A stretch of DNA of 21,015 nt from Penium margaritaceum. Taxonomy: Eukaryota > Streptophyta > Zygnematophyceae > Desmidiales > Peniaceae. How positions within the stretch are numbered: the first letter of the stretch is position 1; every line of letters begins with the position of its first letter. The position numbers and the translations under genes were made by a program. The stretch is from contig SZWC01025250.1 of assembly GCA_023375785.1 (NCBI GenBank), forward strand, positions 7,498 to 28,512, read 5' to 3'. Below are positions 1-8,255 of this stretch, piece after piece. Below the pieces are notes generated by a model. That model was not told where the DNA came from, did not search any database, and saw nothing but the letters and a program-made list of their open reading frames with translations.

Positions 1-315
1 GCACGTGAAGGAAGGCGCCACGGCGTGTGCGCGCCATGGAGGCGTTAGGCGTTTCTGTGGTGGGTGAGACCTGCGCTTCGGCAAGCATAACTTGGGCTAC
101 GCTTGGCCGAATCGCGCGCGGTTTGGTGCGTTGGAAAGCTCATGACTAGCCCTATAAATGTTGTGATCATGTCCATGTTCAAAATATAACGCAAAACGAC
201 GTTATTCCCTTCGAAAACTGACTGTCTCTAAATTCCTGCTCACATAGCGTGAGGCGACCAGAAAGCTCACGCTCAGTCTCAGATTCGCCCAAAACAGTAG
301 ACGTGAACCACTAGA
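1..315 (+). mobile_element. possible 3' part of an LTR, plus strand, cut by window edge
   Basis: A GC-rich stretch leads into a TATA-like box (153-159) and then a region without open frames. Just after it, at about 314-328, lies GGCTATCAGACCA, which resembles the plant initiator-Met tRNA primer site TGGTATCAGAGCCA with one extra and one missing base. The order promoter, transcribed leader, primer-like site, hairpin and short ATG frame is what the 5' end of an LTR retrotransposon looks like. No second LTR copy is visible to prove it, so the call is an inference; it could be an unrelated promoter region. Confidence 0.3.
153..159 (+). promoter_or_regulatory. TATA-like box
   Basis: TATAAAT follows a GC-rich upstream stretch and lies about 290 bp before the short ATG frame at 441. 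It would be the core promoter of the putative LTR at the left edge. It is a sequence match only. Confidence 0.35.
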
Positions 316-386
316 GGCTATCAGACCAACGTCGGGACCGCACCACGCGGATCTCATCCTGACAGCTCTGTGGGAGGATGATTGAT

Positions 387-424
387 CTCCTGGTTTGCAG
401 CCCTGGGGGGCTGCAAACCAGGAG
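387..424 (+). repeat. perfect 17-bp inverted repeat (hairpin), 4-nt loop
   Basis: Bases 387-403 are exactly complementary to 408-424 around the loop TGGG. The stem starts CTCCTGGTTTGC and is 17 bp without mismatch. It lies after the primer-like site and ends 16 nt before an ATG at 441, so in an RNA it would be a strong leader hairpin. It could also be a fold-back remnant of another element. Confidence 0.9.
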
Positions 425-440
425 GTGAGAGGATACCATA

Positions 441-524
441 ATGCCTGATGATTCCGTAGTTAAACAGTTATTCGGGATGATGAATCCATTTATTCCGCTC
501 CAGCCAGAATATTCTGTGCCCTAA
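441..524 (+). pseudogene. 27-codon ORF, possible truncated gag start
   Basis: An ATG frame begins M-P-D-D-S-V-V-K and ends at TAA 522-524 after 27 residues. It is the first ATG after the leader hairpin and sits where the gag start of a plus-strand retroelement would be expected. I recognise no domain and the frame is very short, so coding is not established. From 525 to about 870 I see no gene, only a T9 run near 796. Confidence 0.15.
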
Positions 525-869
525 AGCAAATACGCAATAGTATTTCAGTCAACTTCGTTTGACCCTGTCTTGTCAAATGAAAACCAAAGTGCAATCGTGT
601 GACCTCCGACGGTCACGCAATCACGAGTTTTTGGGTGTCGGATGACCACCGAGACCGGAAAACGCGAACGCCGGAGACGAGACTGACCATTCGAATTCAG
701 AAAAAAACGAATTCACGGCAAGGCCATGGTGTAATTTTGTCCAATTCGAAAACAAGAAAACATTTATTCCCGAAAACGAACCAAGACTACACCCCATTTT
801 TTTTTGGGAGCTGGAATCAAGCAGCAGTTGGTACTCTGACCCCGCGATTCCTCTGAGCTTGCAGTCTCA

Positions 870-1160
870 AGGTCTGTTGGGCTTAGTACGTCTGTGGGAA
901 CAGGGTAGAATATCTGTGGTGCAAGTGATGGGGTGTATGCTCCTTGCAAGGATGTTTTCATTTGAGGAGTGAAAGACAGGTACACTTACGTGCTCAGGGT
1001 AGTGCTAGGGCATGGAAAATTTTGGAGCATGCCTGAGAGTGAGAAACGCCATATATGGCATGTGTTCTAGGAACGACGCATCACGACTCTCAAGGAAGCT
1101 GTGACTGACCGAGTCCCAAATTCTCCAAGCGTTGGAGGCATGAGACACCCCAACGAAGAC
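870..1160 (-). pseudogene. Copia-1 integrase C-terminal motif and IN-RT linker
   Basis: Beyond an in-frame TGA (1164-1166), the same minus-strand frame continues with the Copia integrase C-terminal motif. It reads FVGVSHASNAWRIWD (family pattern: F-x-G-Y-S, then Y-R-L-W-D), followed by ESRDASFLEH (family: x-x-S-R-D-V-x-F-x-E). A low-complexity linker follows to about 870 with further stops. This linker normally leads into RT, but no RT motif follows on either strand. Confidence 0.75.
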
Positions 1161-1629
1161 GCATCACTTTCCCCTAGGGCTTAGCTTGCGTGGCCGCTGT
1201 TTTCTTTTTAAAGCCACACCACAAGCCATGGTTCCCCACACCCATGCCGGTCGCAGGTCTGCCCATTCTTTAAACCAGCACTCCCATGGTGTAACTGATT
1301 TGGGTAGTGGGCCTTGTGGTATCCTGTTCCAAACCCAGGTGATGTATTTCACCGCCTCTTCCCAGAACCTAAAGGAGAGACCAGATTGAGTCAGGAGAGT
1401 ACGCAGTGCATCTCCTAGTGTACGGTGCCACCGCTCGGCTACACTGTTCATTTGAGGTCTGTAAGGGGCAGTAGTTTGGTGCACTACTCCTCTTGCTTTC
1501 AGGTCGGCAGTCAGTGTGCCCATGAATTAACCCCTCCTATCTGAGAATACAGCCCGTCTGACGTTCGGCGTAAGGTATCCACTCAGCGATTGCACGCTGA
1601 GTATCAAATTTAGTGCGCAACAGGAATGC
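1161..1629 (-). pseudogene. Copia-1 integrase catalytic core, C-terminal half
   Basis: The minus-strand frame holds VFSDRRG with the second catalytic Asp, a TAA, then GVVHQTTAPYRPQMNSVAER with the catalytic Glu in VAER, and the HRTL and FWEEAV motifs typical of Copia integrase. The aspartate is found upstream of the ATG-initiated frame (1523), behind the stop. This half is in a different frame from the N-terminal half (1630-1956), so a frameshift lies between. The neighbouring domains and the VAER motif make the assignment secure although the gene is dead. Confidence 0.85.
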
Positions 1630-1956
1630 CTAGAGAAAGTGGCTGTAATCATTAGTCAGAGTCAGTATGTACAGGGCTCCACACTGGAAGGATGGGATAG
1701 GTATGGGCCCTGTTAGGTCAGCATGTACCAACTCAACTGGGCTGGTGCTATCGTGTTCAGATTTGGGAAATATTTGCCTGTGTGACTTTCCCTCATGACG
1801 TTCAAGACAATTCTTGTCCTTCAGTCCACGTGGACACTCCACAGGTGTCATTCCATGTGCCGGTGTGTATTTGAGCACTTCTGTCACCAGTTCCCCATTG
1901 ATGTGGGCAAGGCATCTGTGCAAAAGGTCAATGTGATGTGCACCTGTGCTTGTCAT
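1630..1956 (-). pseudogene. Copia-1 gag-pre-integrase and integrase N-terminus
   Basis: The frame contains LLHRCLAHIN (the His-His half of the zinc-binding domain), a decayed Cys pair (CLERHEGK, with Arg at the second Cys position), and LVHADLTGPIP with the first catalytic Asp of the integrase core. It ends in NDYSHFL, normally followed by the rest of the core. The Cys-to-Arg change should weaken zinc binding. It sits directly downstream of gag with no protease between. Confidence 0.85.
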
Positions 1957-2059
1957 GACGTGCAGTTGTGGACGTGATGATTCGGAAACAGTGTGAGTCT
2001 GCAGAGAATATCAACATGCACTGGCCCATCCACCAGCAGCAAACCACTGCCTCACTGCT

Positions 2060-2686
2060 GCTGCTCGAACATCCGGTGATGAAGTGTACGGCAAGAGTGC
2101 CAAAAGTGATCTTCCTGGCCGCAGTAGCTACAAGTACAACCTCCAAGATTGCGGCCACGACCACGTCCTCGTCCTCCAACCCTCTGTGGGTGGCCGCCGC
2201 CAAAGCCCTAACTCTGTGGAGGGCTTACATTTGCCTAAGCGACCGTTGCTACAGCTGACTGATGGGTATAGGCAGTAGGTGTTGGTGTGCTGGATTCACG
2301 CTGTTCTCCCTTGCGGATGTCCTCATTGTTTCGGAGCTGCCTATAGACCACCTCTAGGTCAATGTTCTCAACCTGTGCGACAGGGGTGCGACAAAAGAAG
2401 TCTCGACGGAAGTCCTTGTAAGCTTTGCCAAGGTGCAGAAGTACCGTGTAGAGCCATTCTGAGACCGAGCATGATGCTCCAAGCCTCACAATGCCGTGTC
2501 GCACATCCATGGCTTCATCCCAATATTCCGATACCGGCGCTCCCGGCTTGGGATAAAGCGTGCGCAAGTTGTCCCGAAGACTCACTGACAGTACCATTCT
2601 TTGCTCTTCCTGTCGCTTGAGCAGGTGCTGCCACACTTCATATGGTCAAGCTGCGCCACTCCAAGGATCGGTGGGATCCTCTCCAT
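2060..2686 (-). pseudogene. Copia-1 gag with CCHC zinc knuckle
   Basis: A 133-residue open stretch (2636-2235) has the look of Copia gag (UBN2-like: VWQHLLKRQEEQ, Y-W-D-E-A-M-D). In the same frame, past two TAG stops, follow a Gly-Arg repeat linker (GRGRGRGR) and a textbook CX2CX4HX4C knuckle at 2132-2091 (CSYCGQEDHFWHSC). Such basic linkers plus knuckle bind genomic RNA in the retroelement particle. A candidate start ATG is at 2684-2686, in another frame, so at least one frameshift lies near the N-terminus. The knuckle residues are all intact despite the upstream stops. Confidence 0.8.
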
Positions 2687-2720
2687 GGCCTCCTAGGCGG
2701 ACCTTTCAGAGAGAATATCC

Positions 2721-2832
2721 TTGAGGGTCAGTGAGAGCCCACACAAGAGTGTGTTGCAAGGCCTTTGAGGCAACCTCAAAGGCCCTGCAACGACTGGTTG
2801 AGGACCCTCAAATAGTGTGACAAGCCTTGTCA
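2721..2832 (-). other. Copia-1 leader: nested stem-loops
   Basis: Between primer site and gag are: an 18-bp stem 2753-2770/2774-2791 with a 3-nt loop, whose single imperfect pair becomes a G-U wobble in the minus-strand transcript; an outer 9-bp perfect stem 2721-2729/2803-2811 enclosing it; and a small stem 2818-2823/2827-2832. Together they would fold the untranslated leader into a compact structure. The function (packaging, dimerisation or translation control) is not shown. Confidence 0.75.
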
Positions 2833-2925
2833 GCCCTCAGGGGTCGGCGTTTTCACTCACGGCTTTGCACCTACACCTTTGTGAGCCCAGATTTGTCGGC
2901 TCCTGCAACCGAGGGCCAGCGACCG

Positions 2926-2938
2926 TACTCTGATACCA
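2926..2938 (-). other. Copia-1 primer binding site (tRNA-iMet)
   Basis: The minus strand reads TGGTATCAGAGTA, which matches the initiator-Met tRNA primer site TGGTATCAGAGC at 11 of 12 bases. It immediately abuts the presumed LTR end, which reads TTA instead of the usual TCA, again consistent with a C-to-T change. Confidence 0.85.
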
Positions 2939-3225
2939 TAAGAATCTCTCTAGATTTCAAGTGCAGCTTGAATTGCTGGATTTGGTGGTCATTAGAAATC
3001 ATGACCGCAGTTGTTTTGAAAATCCGTCTCAGTGTCCACGAGTCACAGACAAGAGAGGGGAGGAGCGAGGCTCCACTTTTTAGCCTCGCTCAACATGGCC
3101 AGAGAGTGAGCAAGAGATCGAGCAAGGCTTGCCGGCCTTGCTCGCTTGCTTGCTACTATGTCCGAGGGTGAACTTACCCTATGCATCACTCCCCTTTTGA
3201 TTTTTCCTATTCACCCCTTTCTAGT
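2939..3225 (-). repeat. Copia-1 5' LTR (outer border uncertain)
   Basis: The sequence immediately upstream (minus sense) of the primer site must be LTR. No partner LTR is visible in the window, so the outer border is only estimated from where the character of the sequence changes. It carries two short hairpins (3063-3144), listed separately. Confidence 0.5.
3063..3144. repeat. pair of related 10-bp hairpins
   Basis: Stem 1 pairs GAGCGAGGCT (3063-3072) with AGCCTCGCTC (3082-3091). Stem 2 pairs 3119-3128 with 3135-3144 and has the core GAGCAAGGC/GCCTTGCTC. The two stems share a sequence in which G-C in one is replaced by A-T in the other on both arms, so pairing is preserved. They lie inside the presumed LTR of Copia-1. 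Confidence 0.85.
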
Positions 3226-3822
3226 CTAGGTAACTAACCAGACATATCCACAGATAAACCCGGTCCAATCATAGGAGGCAAGACACACAAACAGAGTTAA
3301 CAAATGCCAGTAAAGCAAGGTCAGTCCACTACGGATTGGAACTAAGGTCTTCGATGCTGATGTGAGAGGGTTGAGTATGCCGATGAGGGTGGAGGGCATG
3401 GGACCAGGCCGAGAGGAGTCACGCATCCTGAGAGCGATGTCACTATGCACTCTCGCAAGCGCGTGCAGTCTCTGTGTGGCTCTCCACTGATCTTGGGGTC
3501 GCCATGCCCTGCACACCCAAGTACACACATGTGAGAAAACCACAGGATATGGATAAACAAAGGATTTTTCGGGCCCAAGGCCATGAAATTCGTCAAAGTT
3601 GCACCATTGGTAGTGAAGCCTGTCGATGCTGCTTGGTTTGCCTAGAGCGAGTCGTGGATTATGTGCTCATGATCCTCCATCATGAATGTCTGTGTCGGTT
3701 ATGGTTGCTCATCATCAAATGTAATCATTCTGTTTGGAGCCGTATACATGTTTTGTACGTGAGAGATGTTTTGTAGACTTGTGCAAAATTGTCGCCTTTT
3801 AGTGAGTTCAACGTGCCTTTGT
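3226..3822 (-). pseudogene. Copia-3 internal remnant, gag-like traces
   Basis: This is the internal side of the primer site at 3823-3834. Shortly after it, the minus strand reads LNSLKGDNFAQVYKTSL, which resembles the start of Copia gag (a G-D-N-F-x-x-W pattern, with Val where Trp is usual). The frame then runs into several stops, and nothing further (protease, integrase, RT) is recognisable before the Copia-1 LTR. The gag assignment is weak and rests mainly on position. Confidence 0.4.
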
Positions 3823-3834
3823 GCTCTGATACCA
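3823..3834 (-). other. Copia-3 primer binding site (tRNA-iMet)
   Basis: The minus strand is a perfect TGGTATCAGAGC, two bases after an ...AACA LTR terminus. This spacing is typical of plant Copia elements. Confidence 0.9.
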
Positions 3835-3836
3835 AG

Positions 3837-4635
3837 TGTTGGGCCAAGAGAAACGTGGATGGTTCAAAAGGATGAGGCGTGGAGTAGAATACATTCAAGA
3901 AATTGGACAATTGGATAATCTATGATTAGAAACAAATGTACTTTGATTATAATTGTCACAGCTATCGAGCCCATACATACAATACCAAAGACAAGAATGA
4001 CGTGTTGACGCATTGTACGTGTTGCTTGAGTCGAGCGATGCGTGAAACTTTGCATTCTAAGAGGTCCCTATGAGAAAATCCATCGAGGAATTGACACATT
4101 TAAGGAACATGGAGGCATGTCTTCTTAAGGTACAATGTCGTTGAGAAGATCGTCAAATTTGCACGGTTTGCGATAGTTGTTTCAACGATTATTGAAATTG
4201 GTTGAAATTCTTAGACTATGTCAGGTTGCGAACGGTGGCCAAAATGCCGTCCATTGATCAGCACGAACATCCAGACGTTGATGCGCGATAGGCCATGAAT
4301 GTAATACCCCCCCCCCCTCCAAGCACAAAGTTTTGGGAATCGTGTATGTCAGGAACATAACACAGGTATGCGGCTTGATAAAAGGCATGAACCAAACATG
4401 AGAATCAGACTTCGAGATTCTATACTGACTAGTGTGAAAATCAAGCACCTACCCTTGTAAATTGAACTCATAAATTTGAGTCTAGGTAAGGTATAAACCA
4501 TACAACTGTGATATATTCACCTAAGCATGAAACTTGAAAGAACAATGTATTAGTGCACAGTCATACCTCGTCCAAAGTACTAAACAATTGACTTGTAGAT
4601 TTCTCATACTTCACATAATAGATAAACTGCCAACA
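3837..4635 (-). repeat. Copia-3 5' LTR (outer border tentative)
   Basis: In plus orientation the LTR starts TGTTGGGCC at 3837, next to the primer site. The next plausible matching terminus is GCCAACA ending at 4635, which gives a 799-bp LTR with TGTTGG...CCAACA ends. The inner border is well supported by the primer site. The outer border is inferred from this terminal symmetry only. The stretch contains an 11-C run (4307-4317) and no open frame with recognisable coding. Confidence 0.4.
4307..4317 (+). repeat. C11 homopolymer
   Basis: Eleven consecutive C inside otherwise AT-rich sequence, prone to slippage or sequencing error. Confidence 0.95.
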
Positions 4636-6289
4636 TTTTTTTACTTTTTTTGGAAACCTCAATCAATAATAGTTGTAGAAAACCCCCTAATAATGATTGG
4701 TGTAAGGAATTGAACGAGACGCTTGGTCCACTAGGACAAAACCGAGGTAATTGAGGGTCTATGATCCTCAATCCATTCCGTCAAGCCGCCCACAAGCCAA
4801 GGATCTGTTTGAGTTATGTGTAGGGTCAATCGGCATTATCATTACACACTGTGGGTTTCACTAAAGTCCAAGCATCTCCCTGGTCCATCAATACAAAGAC
4901 CTGGGATGTTCCCTTCCCAGTGAAGGTGTAGTTTAGTCTCCCAAAATCCTTCACACGTGTCAAGAATCATTGGTGAAGTCAAAACTAACCAAACATCCAA
5001 AAAACATACAGAGAGTCAACAATAGATAGTCAAAGTTTTAGTGAACTGTAGCTTCCCTCAAAGACGCCTCATGTAAATGAGGTCATTATGGCCTCGCTCT
5101 TTGGCCCTGTTTTTTGTTGACGTGGGTCTGAACATGCTCTGGCTTGTCAGTCACGATCTGACTGGACGGAATGTAGCTGACGCTATAAAGTTTTTATTCC
5201 TTATTCATTTCTCTGGGCCTATGTTTGGTGATGAGTCGCACACAATGTTGTGATAAAATGCACAACTTCTCAAACAAAAAAAAAAAGGCAACACATTTTT
5301 TTAGGCCCAATCCACCTGAAGCTATAGAGATGAAATTTCTGGCTTTATAATGGAGGAGCCCACTGGACTTTGGCTTTGCCGGCGATGAACGTCGTGGACT
5401 TGGTCAATGCAAGAATACGCAGAATTTCCCGGGCCTTACCAGCGTAGTACTTCCAAGCAGACACTTATGGCCATGTCATTGGTTCAAATCCGGTGTATGC
5501 TACAAAATGCTGAAGTAGGTTACAAAAAGTGGCGGCAAGTCACCCCAAAGCGTTAGGTGTAAAACTACACAACAACAATAACAAAGTGGACAAAACTTGG
5601 AAACTTAGCTCGGAGATACAACAAAAAACAAGGTTCCACTGTTGCACAAAGGTACACCGGGTTACAAAGTAACGTATTCATATTTGGTTGGAAGGGGATT
5701 CCAAAAAATGAATAAAAATGTAGGGGAAATTTTATGCAAATTTCCAAAATTCAATTTAAGAGTTGAACGTTTTGGTTAGGAGCCAATTTATATGTTTTTT
5801 CTTCTTTCTATGTTAATTCTAAATATGATGTTCACCAAAAACGATATTGTGGATTCTATTTGTAAAACGATTCAAATTCAACATACATCTATTTTTTTGT
5901 ACCCCAGTGAACTATTGTTTTGGTATCAACTATTTTTCTCATGGCTGAATTCTGTTTGAAAAGGGTTTTTGTGGAACTTCAAAGTACGACCAAAAAAATT
6001 TCAAGAGGAATTTATCCAATTTAACAGTATATCCATATGCTTTTGCCTGACTCGGAACCCGGTCTACAATCTATTGTGTCTTGCATCCGGATATTGCATT
6101 CTTTAATCTCACTTGCTTGACGACGTTCAAGCACACGGGATTGCATTTTTGTGGCTATAAAAGACACTTAACACTCCCCACCTCGTCTTTGCCGTTTAGT
6201 GGAACAACAAAGAGGCGAGCGTGAGAGCCAGAAGCAATGCATTTAGATTGATTCATCGAGAAAAAACATTGAAATAGCCCATTTTGATA
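4636..6289. other. AT-rich stretch without recognisable gene
   Basis: Only short frames occur and none shows a domain. Visible items are: short stem-loops at 4753-4775 (ATTGAGG/CCTCAAT) and 5067-5082 (CCTCAT/ATGAGG); an A11 run near 5276-5286; two T-arm-like stretches without a complete tRNA fold; and a TATA-like box at 6155-6161. It could be old element debris or intergenic DNA. Confidence 0.6.
6155..6161 (+). promoter_or_regulatory. TATA-like box upstream of the chromovirus
   Basis: CTATAAAAG lies 129 bp before the chromovirus 5' LTR and outside it. It may be the core promoter of whatever sequence the element landed in; no gene follows it in the window. Confidence 0.3.
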
Positions 6290-6830
6290 TGCCGATGGGC
6301 ATACACGAGTCCCTAAACTCACAAGCGACCTATTTTTGCTTTGTCGCTCCTGATACACTTCACGACTTAGTTGCGGCGGTCTTTTTTCCACGCTCGAGGA
6401 GAATTCTACTGAATACCTCGAGACTCTCGCGCGATGACAACCACTTTTCGCTCATTTCCAGAACTCACCAAAAACCTACTCGCGGCATTACTCAATGCTT
6501 TGAGACTACGAGCGACAATCTCTCGAGCGACTTTGACAGATCTCGCAAACATGGAATTAAACCTCGAAGCCCCCGGTCGAACCAACGAGGGACTTCTCAA
6601 GGCAGCGAATCAGGACACGGCGTCGCGTCACGCACCGCCGAATAACCAAACGGCTCAACCAAGCCTCATTCTCTTGCTCTTTCCATTTGTATATACACTG
6701 TTGAGTTTCGCCACTTGCAACAACAAAGTATGCTTTTCGCTTTTCAAAAATACCCAATTAACCCCAATCTTGTGAAAAGTAACAAACTTTGATTTCAATT
6801 GTGAACCACGTCACTTCCACCAGCGTAACA
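6290..6830 (+). repeat. chromovirus 5' LTR
   Basis: It begins TGCCGATGGG and ends GTAACA, giving canonical TG...CA ends and 541 bp. It aligns along its whole length with 11790-12332. A TATATAC motif at 6690-6696 (conserved at 12192-12198) is the likely core promoter. The primer site follows two bases after its end. Confidence 0.9.
6690..6696 (+). promoter_or_regulatory. LTR TATA-like box
   Basis: TATATAC is kept in both LTRs; the stray LTR copy at 16955-17374 reads TATGTAC at the same place. It lies about 140 bp before the LTR end, a reasonable place for U3/R transcription start. Confidence 0.45.
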
Positions 6831-6832
6831 CT

Positions 6833-6844
6833 TGGTAATAGAGC
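6833..6844 (+). other. chromovirus primer binding site (degenerate tRNA-iMet)
   Basis: TGGTAATAGAGC matches the initiator-Met primer site TGGTATCAGAGC at 10 of 12 bases, two bases after the LTR end. The two changes would reduce priming. Confidence 0.75.
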
Positions 6845-6889
6845 GCATCGATCCGGGCGGCGCACAAGATTAGTTTCCACATCGACTCG

Positions 6890-6905
6890 AGACATGTACA
6901 TGTCT
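6890..6905 (+). repeat. 16-bp perfect palindrome in the leader
   Basis: AGACATGTACATGTCT is its own reverse complement. It lies in the untranslated leader between primer site and gag ATG (7013), where retroviral RNAs carry dimer-initiation palindromes. That role is only a positional analogy. Confidence 0.85.
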
Positions 6906-7012
6906 TCTAGCGCATCTCCACCGACAAGAAGTTCGCAGACCTTACGACAAAGTCGGCGCACGGAGCGAGCGCACCCGACGACAAACAGCGATAACCGACA
7001 AAGACACTAGCA

Positions 7013-8254
7013 ATGGTGGAAGGTACCCCATGAAGGACCTTCAGCCTCATCAAGGGGGATGAACGGATGACGTCTGGAACTTCAACTGGCACAACCAATC
7101 TTGAGGCAAGCGCACCTGAAATGCCGATTCCGCCTGTACCACCAACCAATACAACTCTGTCGACGACCCGAGATAAAACCACGGAGCTGACTGGCCGGCT
7201 AGCGCAGATGGAAGCATTTCAATGAACGCTTGTTGAACAACTGCAGCAGTACGCCACTAAAATCTGTGACTCAAAAGCATGAGAATCGATACTTGCCAAT
7301 CGCCGACTGCACATTGGCGAATCCTCAATTCGTCCAAGGCTTCCTAAGCCGTTCGATCTAGCAAATCAGAAGGGCCCGACGGTCAGGGTCTTCCTAACGA
7401 GTTTGGAGGTATACTTCACCGGTGCTGGGATTCACTTCGACTAACTGAAGATGAACCTCGCAAACTCACTTCTGCGGGGCACAACTTTAAGTTGGTGGGC
7501 TGATCTCATGGCCATCCAATGGCAGGAAGCAGTCGTCACCGCTGATCTAACGGCTACCACATCATTGGCATCAGGCGTATCATCTCTCGAGCAAGTTCAC
7601 CCAACCTGGATTCACATTTCTCCTCCATCCAACTGGCACGAATTCACCCAGGCACTCGTCCCTCGCTTTGGCAAGCTAAACAAGAAAACAGAGGTTTGCT
7701 ACCGGCTATAACGACTGAAGCAGCTGTCTAGCGTGGCAGAGTACACGCGGCGTTTTTGCAAGATCATCACCGGCACCAACCTTGCAGAGGATGAACTATG
7801 TTTCCACTACAACAAGGGCCTGAAGTGGGAAATTCGCCGAGCACTCAGGATTTACGACATCACAAATGATTTGCTGCAAATCATTGCACCCATTGAACGC
7901 ATCGACTCTGCAGATTTCAACTTCAAATTCAACGAATCCTGCGGCTGGCGTCCAAAACATCAGCCGCAGCAGAAGAGTGGGCATGGGTCACAGAGCTCAG
8001 AGAATTTGACTCCGATGAAATTTGATGTCGTCCAGCAAAAAGGAGATCAACGGACCTACTGCAGCTGTGGAAAGATCAGAAACATCATGAGGAACTGTCC
8101 CAGGCTTAACCAGAGGGCGGGGAAGCAGCGAAAAAGCAAAAAGGAGGGGAGGAGTCGGGAAACTGTACAGGGCAGGAGTAGACGACAAAACTCTTACCCC
8201 CGCCGAGAAACATGCGCCAAACGACCGCCCACCCAAAAGGCTATGATCGCCTAA
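7013..8254 (+). pseudogene. chromovirus gag
   Basis: One frame runs from ATG 7013 to TAA 8252-8254, about 413 codons, broken by stops at 7031, 7223, 7280, 7442 and 7709. The central part has the retrotransposon gag pattern (LLRGTTLSWW, then W-H-E-F-T-Q-A-L and F-G-K-L, then the EYTRRF motif). Near the end is a damaged zinc knuckle, CSCGKIRNIMRNC: the first Cys pair has lost one spacer residue and the His is Asn. A basic Lys/Arg-rich tail follows. Gag would form the particle and bind RNA; here it cannot be made. The start is chosen because it is the first ATG after the leader in the frame that carries all gag motifs. Confidence 0.85.
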
Positions 8255-8255
8255 C

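Larger units (their letters stand above)
870..3225 (-). mobile_element. Copia-1: decayed Ty1/Copia retrotransposon lacking PR, RT and RNase H
   Basis: On the minus strand the order is LTR (from 2939 rightward), primer site (2926-2938), structured leader, gag with zinc knuckle, gag-pre-integrase, integrase core and the start of the IN-RT linker. Integrase preceding the expected RT position is the Copia order. Similarity stops near 870 where RT should begin, and no 3' LTR is found to the left, so the 3' half is deleted. The knuckle runs almost directly into the integrase zinc-binding region, so protease is also missing. The outer LTR border near 3225 is a guess. Confidence 0.85.

Noticed and set aside
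874..890. TGTTGGGCTTAG resembling the Copia-3 LTR start
   Set aside because: Similarity ends after about nine bases and the stretch lies inside the Copia-1 IN-RT linker.
4418..4432. Helitron-like 5' terminus (TCTATACT)
   Set aside because: The expected A/T junction, the 3' hairpin plus CTRR end and any Rep/helicase coding are absent.
4705..4745. A-box and B-box like sequences on the minus strand (TGTCCTAGTGG and CGTTCAATTCC), a possible SINE
   Set aside because: The boxes are only about 11 bases apart, too close for a tRNA-derived promoter, and no tail or second copy is seen.
5475..5500. tRNA-like T-arm with GGTTCAAATCC
   Set aside because: The T-loop matches, but no matching 5' acceptor strand or anticodon arm can be found in the preceding 75 bases.
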